Source: Promethearchaeota archaeon (GTDB taxonomy: Archaea > Asgardarchaeota > Lokiarchaeia > Sigynarchaeales > MK-D1). From it: a stretch of 6,997 nucleotides of DNA. The notes below the pieces were generated by a model. The model did no database searches. It was not told the DNA's origin and was given only the letters and a program-made list of their open reading frames with translations. The stretch covers positions 1 to 6,997 of the forward strand of contig JAEOTN010000219.1 in the NCBI GenBank assembly GCA_016839865.1, given 5' to 3'. Positions 5,517 through 6,997 of the stretch are shown here, one piece after another. Position numbers and translations under genes: made by a program. Numbering within the stretch: the first letter of the stretch is position 1; every line of letters begins with the position of its first letter.

Positions 5517-6074
5517 ATGCAATTAACACCAGAAGAACAAAAATTATCTGAAAAATACAAAATTTTTATTGGAAAAAAACTCGTACCAATAACTCATCGC
5601 GTTAAAGCTAAAAACTTAGTAGCATTCGCTGAATTAATGGGAAATAAAGACCCAAAGTATATTGGCGCAAAGAAAGAAGATGGTACCACCGATTATACTG
5701 GAGTTGTGGGACACCCGTGTTATCCCACGTGTTTTAGCGTCGGAGACCGAGGAGCAGCTTTTGAAGTGACCGGATGGCGCTTCCCACCAAGGGAGGGTGA
5801 AGAACAAGGTCCAAAAGTTATTAGAAACTTTGGGAAGTTGCTCCATGCGGGTCAAGAGTACGATTATTCTCGTGCAGAAGTTCCTATCCAACACGGACAA
5901 AAGCTTACGATTACAGGAGAGATGGAAAAAGCATATATAAAATCTGGAATGATGTGGCTGGTAGTGAGACTTTATGCTCATACACAAGAAGGAAAATTAG
6001 TGGTAGAATCCGTGGTAACGACAGTTACGCGCCCTGGTGGCTGGGAACAAGATGATCGCGAAGGAGGTTGGTGA
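5517..6074 (+). CDS. Non-catalytic (FAS1-type N-terminal) subunit of a MaoC-like dehydratase
   Basis: This 185-residue protein has a single hot-dog fold of the MaoC N-terminal type (PF13452-like). The IGKKL start of the domain (about 18-22), AFAELMG (about 36-42), the VVGHPCYPT turn (about 63-71) and the family motif LLHAGQEYDYSR (about 108-119) are in the expected order. In the catalytic site of (R)-specific hydratases the pattern is GD-x-N-P-x-H; here it is GNKDPKY, so the Asp is N43 and the His is Y48. The subunit is therefore probably structural or substrate-binding, as HadA and HadC are in mycobacterial 3-hydroxyacyl-ACP dehydratases. The gene is one base from the next, which supplies the active half. 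The expected complex is a heterodimer acting on acyl-CoA or acyl-ACP in the cytosol. Whether it serves beta-oxidation, synthesis or another acyl pathway cannot be told from the window. The tail after about residue 172 (PGGWEQDDREGGW) is unusual in its Gly/Trp content. Confidence 0.82.
   Translation: MQLTPEEQKLSEKYKIFIGKKLVPITHRVKAKNLVAFAELMGNKDPKYIGAKKEDGTTDYTGVVGHPCYPTCFSVGDRGAAFEVTGWRFPPREGEEQGPKVIRNFGKLLHAGQEYDYSRAEVPIQHGQKLTITGEMEKAYIKSGMMWLVVRLYAHTQEGKLVVESVVTTVTRPGGWEQDDREGGW
6061..6068 (+). promoter_or_regulatory. Shine-Dalgarno AAGGAGGT that fixes the start at 6076
   Basis: AAGGAGGT lies inside the end of the first MaoC gene, 7 nt before ATG 6076. The longer in-frame start at 6037 has no such site and would add 13 residues that do not belong to the hot-dog domain. 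The first gene stops at 6074, one base earlier, so translation is probably coupled. Confidence 0.75.
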
Positions 6075-6075
6075 A

Positions 6076-6615
6076 ATGGTGAAGCTCAGTAATGTAGAAG
6101 TTGGAAAAGTGTTCAAATATCAATATGGTCCCGTTGAACGTGAAAATCTGAAAAAATATGCAAAAATTTCAGGAGATTATAATAATATCCATATTGATGA
6201 CGCCTATGCTGACGATATGGGTCTCAAGGGTGTTATAGCACATGGTTGTTATTCGTTAGCGATGGTTGGGCAGTGTTTATTAGATTTTGTGGGTGGTGGA
6301 GGAGATGTGATCACTATTTATGGTGAGATGCGAGGGATGGTAAGACCTGGGGATGACTGGTTAATTACTCTAACTATTAAGTCTATTAACGATGACATAG
6401 TTGAACTAGATTACATAGAAGAATCTAAGACTTTAATTAAAATTGAGAAAAATGGGGAAGTTATGAAGAGTTTTGAAGCAGATCAACGTGGTTGGGTTAG
6501 TGAGAAAGATATCGCACAAAATTTACTCAAGACTGAAGAAACTGCAGATGGAATATTACATTATCGCTTACGAAGAGCGATTCCAGGTAGAGCAAAAGTA
6601 CGTCTCGAAAAATAG
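6076..6615 (+). CDS. Catalytic MaoC-like (R)-hydratase/dehydratase subunit with C-terminal extension
   Basis: From ATG 6076 the protein is 179 residues. It has a MaoC hot-dog domain (about 1-140) with the (R)-hydratase active site SGDYNNIHID: catalytic D34 and H39, followed by the conserved IAHG (54-57) that caps the central helix. Family members add or remove water across the 2,3 bond of an acyl thioester (enoyl-CoA or enoyl-ACP to 3-hydroxyacyl). It pairs with the upstream inactive subunit, one base away, to give an active heterodimer, as known for HadAB. After the domain a charged extension of roughly 40 residues (about 138-179), including QRGWVSEKD and a basic end (YRLRRAIPGRAKVRLEK), has no counterpart in minimal MaoC proteins and could bind the partner or another enzyme. 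The usual NP in the motif is NN here. The gene ends in AT-rich sequence with T runs. Confidence in the fold and active site is high, in the substrate low. Confidence 0.85.
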   Translation: MVKLSNVEVGKVFKYQYGPVERENLKKYAKISGDYNNIHIDDAYADDMGLKGVIAHGCYSLAMVGQCLLDFVGGGGDVITIYGEMRGMVRPGDDWLITLTIKSINDDIVELDYIEESKTLIKIEKNGEVMKSFEADQRGWVSEKDIAQNLLKTEETADGILHYRLRRAIPGRAKVRLEK

Positions 6616-6626
6616 TATTTTATCCA

Positions 6627-6640
6627 TTTTTTTATTTTTT
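6627..6640 (+). terminator. Oligo-T tract ending the MaoC operon
   Basis: Seven T, one A and six T occur 12 nt after the stop codon, with no hairpin before them, matching archaeal U-tract termination. A second, stronger signal follows at 6691-6716. Confidence 0.5.
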
Positions 6641-6682
6641 ACTCATTTTCAATAGTGTTAAGAAGTCTCTATAAAAAATGAA

Positions 6683-6716
6683 AAAAATAGGAGCTTAGTC
6701 CTAAGCTCTCTTTTTT
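6683..6716. terminator. Bidirectional hairpin terminator between convergent genes
   Basis: GAGCTTA (6691-6697) pairs perfectly with TAAGCTC (6702-6708) around a GTCC loop. On the plus strand it is followed by CTTTTTT (6710-6716). On the minus strand it is followed by a T run, the complement of A at 6681-6687. It can thus stop transcripts from both sides. The minus-strand gene ends at 6701, so its stop codon lies within the stem. Confidence 0.65.
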
Positions 6717-6997
6717 GGTTGTTTGATAAGAAACGTCAGAACAACTCCAATTACCAACGTGATTCCCGAGATTATGAACGCCCAATGTTGGTTACCAGTG
6801 TCATTGAAATAACCACCCAATAGTGGTCCGAAAATTGCTCCGATTCCAAATGAGAAGAATACCCAACCATAGTTAGAGGAAAGATTTTTTCGACCGAATA
6901 CTCCTCCAGTAGCCATAGGAAAAACAGTAAAGTTTGCCCCATAGTTAAACGCGATAATTGCCATGCCAATAAAGAGTGTTGCGGGTGTTTGTACAAG
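6701..6997 (-). CDS. Major-facilitator transporter, oxalate/formate antiporter type, C-terminal part
   Basis: The last 98 residues of a minus-strand gene enter from the right edge; the frame is open to 6997 and ends at TAG 6703-6701. Three membrane helices are seen, probably the last three or so of twelve: TLFIGMAIIAF through FTVFP, then WVFFSFGIGAIFGPLLGGYF, then WAFIISGITLVIGVVLTFLI, with a basic end KQPKKRA. The stretch NYGANFTVFPMA, then FGRKNLSSNYGW, matches the pattern of the oxalate/formate antiporter (OFA) subfamily, which moves small organic anions across the cytoplasmic membrane. The internal ATG at 6964 is not a plausible start because the conserved frame continues upstream. The substrate cannot be judged from this fragment. 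It converges on the MaoC operon and shares its terminator. Confidence 0.82.
   Translation of the reverse strand, partial: LVQTPATLFIGMAIIAFNYGANFTVFPMATGGVFGRKNLSSNYGWVFFSFGIGAIFGPLLGGYFNDTGNQHWAFIISGITLVIGVVLTFLIKQPKKRA

Noticed and set aside
5634..5987. Minus-strand ORF of 117 codons
   Set aside because: It is the antisense of the first MaoC gene, has no family features, and the opposite strand is conserved.
6037..6078. Earlier ATG start for the catalytic MaoC subunit
   Set aside because: It would overlap the upstream gene by 38 nt with no SD, whereas ATG 6076 has AAGGAGGT at ideal spacing.
6772..6996. Second minus-strand frame at the right edge
   Set aside because: It is out of frame with the transporter fragment, which has clear helices and family motifs.

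Overview
The window looks archaeal: AT-rich, with several TATA-box promoters and BRE-like A-rich stretches about 25-30 nt upstream of expected start sites. It has one apparently leaderless gene (TATA box to ATG distance about 29 nt, no Shine-Dalgarno), other genes with strong GGAGGT-type Shine-Dalgarno (SD) sites, and oligo-T terminators. The mix of multi-zinc-ribbon proteins, an SPFH protein and a two-gene MaoC dehydratase would fit a mesophilic archaeon, perhaps an Asgard lineage. That placement is an inference and no marker gene here proves it.

Layout from left to right. Positions 1-176 hold the C-terminal end of a tyrosine-protein phosphatase whose reading frame is broken by a TAA at 6-8. 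Positions 334-3618 form a co-directional three-gene module: an SPFH (stomatin/prohibitin-like) protein with four C-terminal zinc ribbons, then two paralogous proteins that each have an N-terminal zinc ribbon, a soluble middle region and two C-terminal membrane helices. The first paralog has no ATG, GTG or TTG start that would include its zinc ribbon. The only good start is a CTG (1527) placed correctly behind a GGTGA ribosome binding site. The module resembles the Bacillus subtilis YdjG/YdjI part of the PspA-recruiting membrane-stress system, but no PspA gene is visible here.

Positions 3619-3798 hold a very strong SD, an 8-bp inverted repeat that could hide it, and a 36-codon ORF ending in a Cys-rich tail. 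The stop of that ORF overlaps (ATGA) the start of a secreted protein of unknown function (3795-4478). A good TATA box lies inside the small ORF. Positions 4571-5377 encode a TatD-family metal-dependent hydrolase from a probably leaderless transcript.

Positions 5517-6615 are a two-gene operon for a heteromeric MaoC/hot-dog dehydratase. The first subunit has lost the catalytic Asp/His pair, and the second keeps it and carries a C-terminal extension. A hairpin flanked by A and T runs at about 6691-6716 separates this operon from a convergent minus-strand gene. That gene is the C-terminal part of a major-facilitator transporter of the oxalate/formate antiporter type and runs off the right edge. 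The dehydratase and transporter could both concern organic-acid or acyl-CoA metabolism, but they are not co-transcribed.
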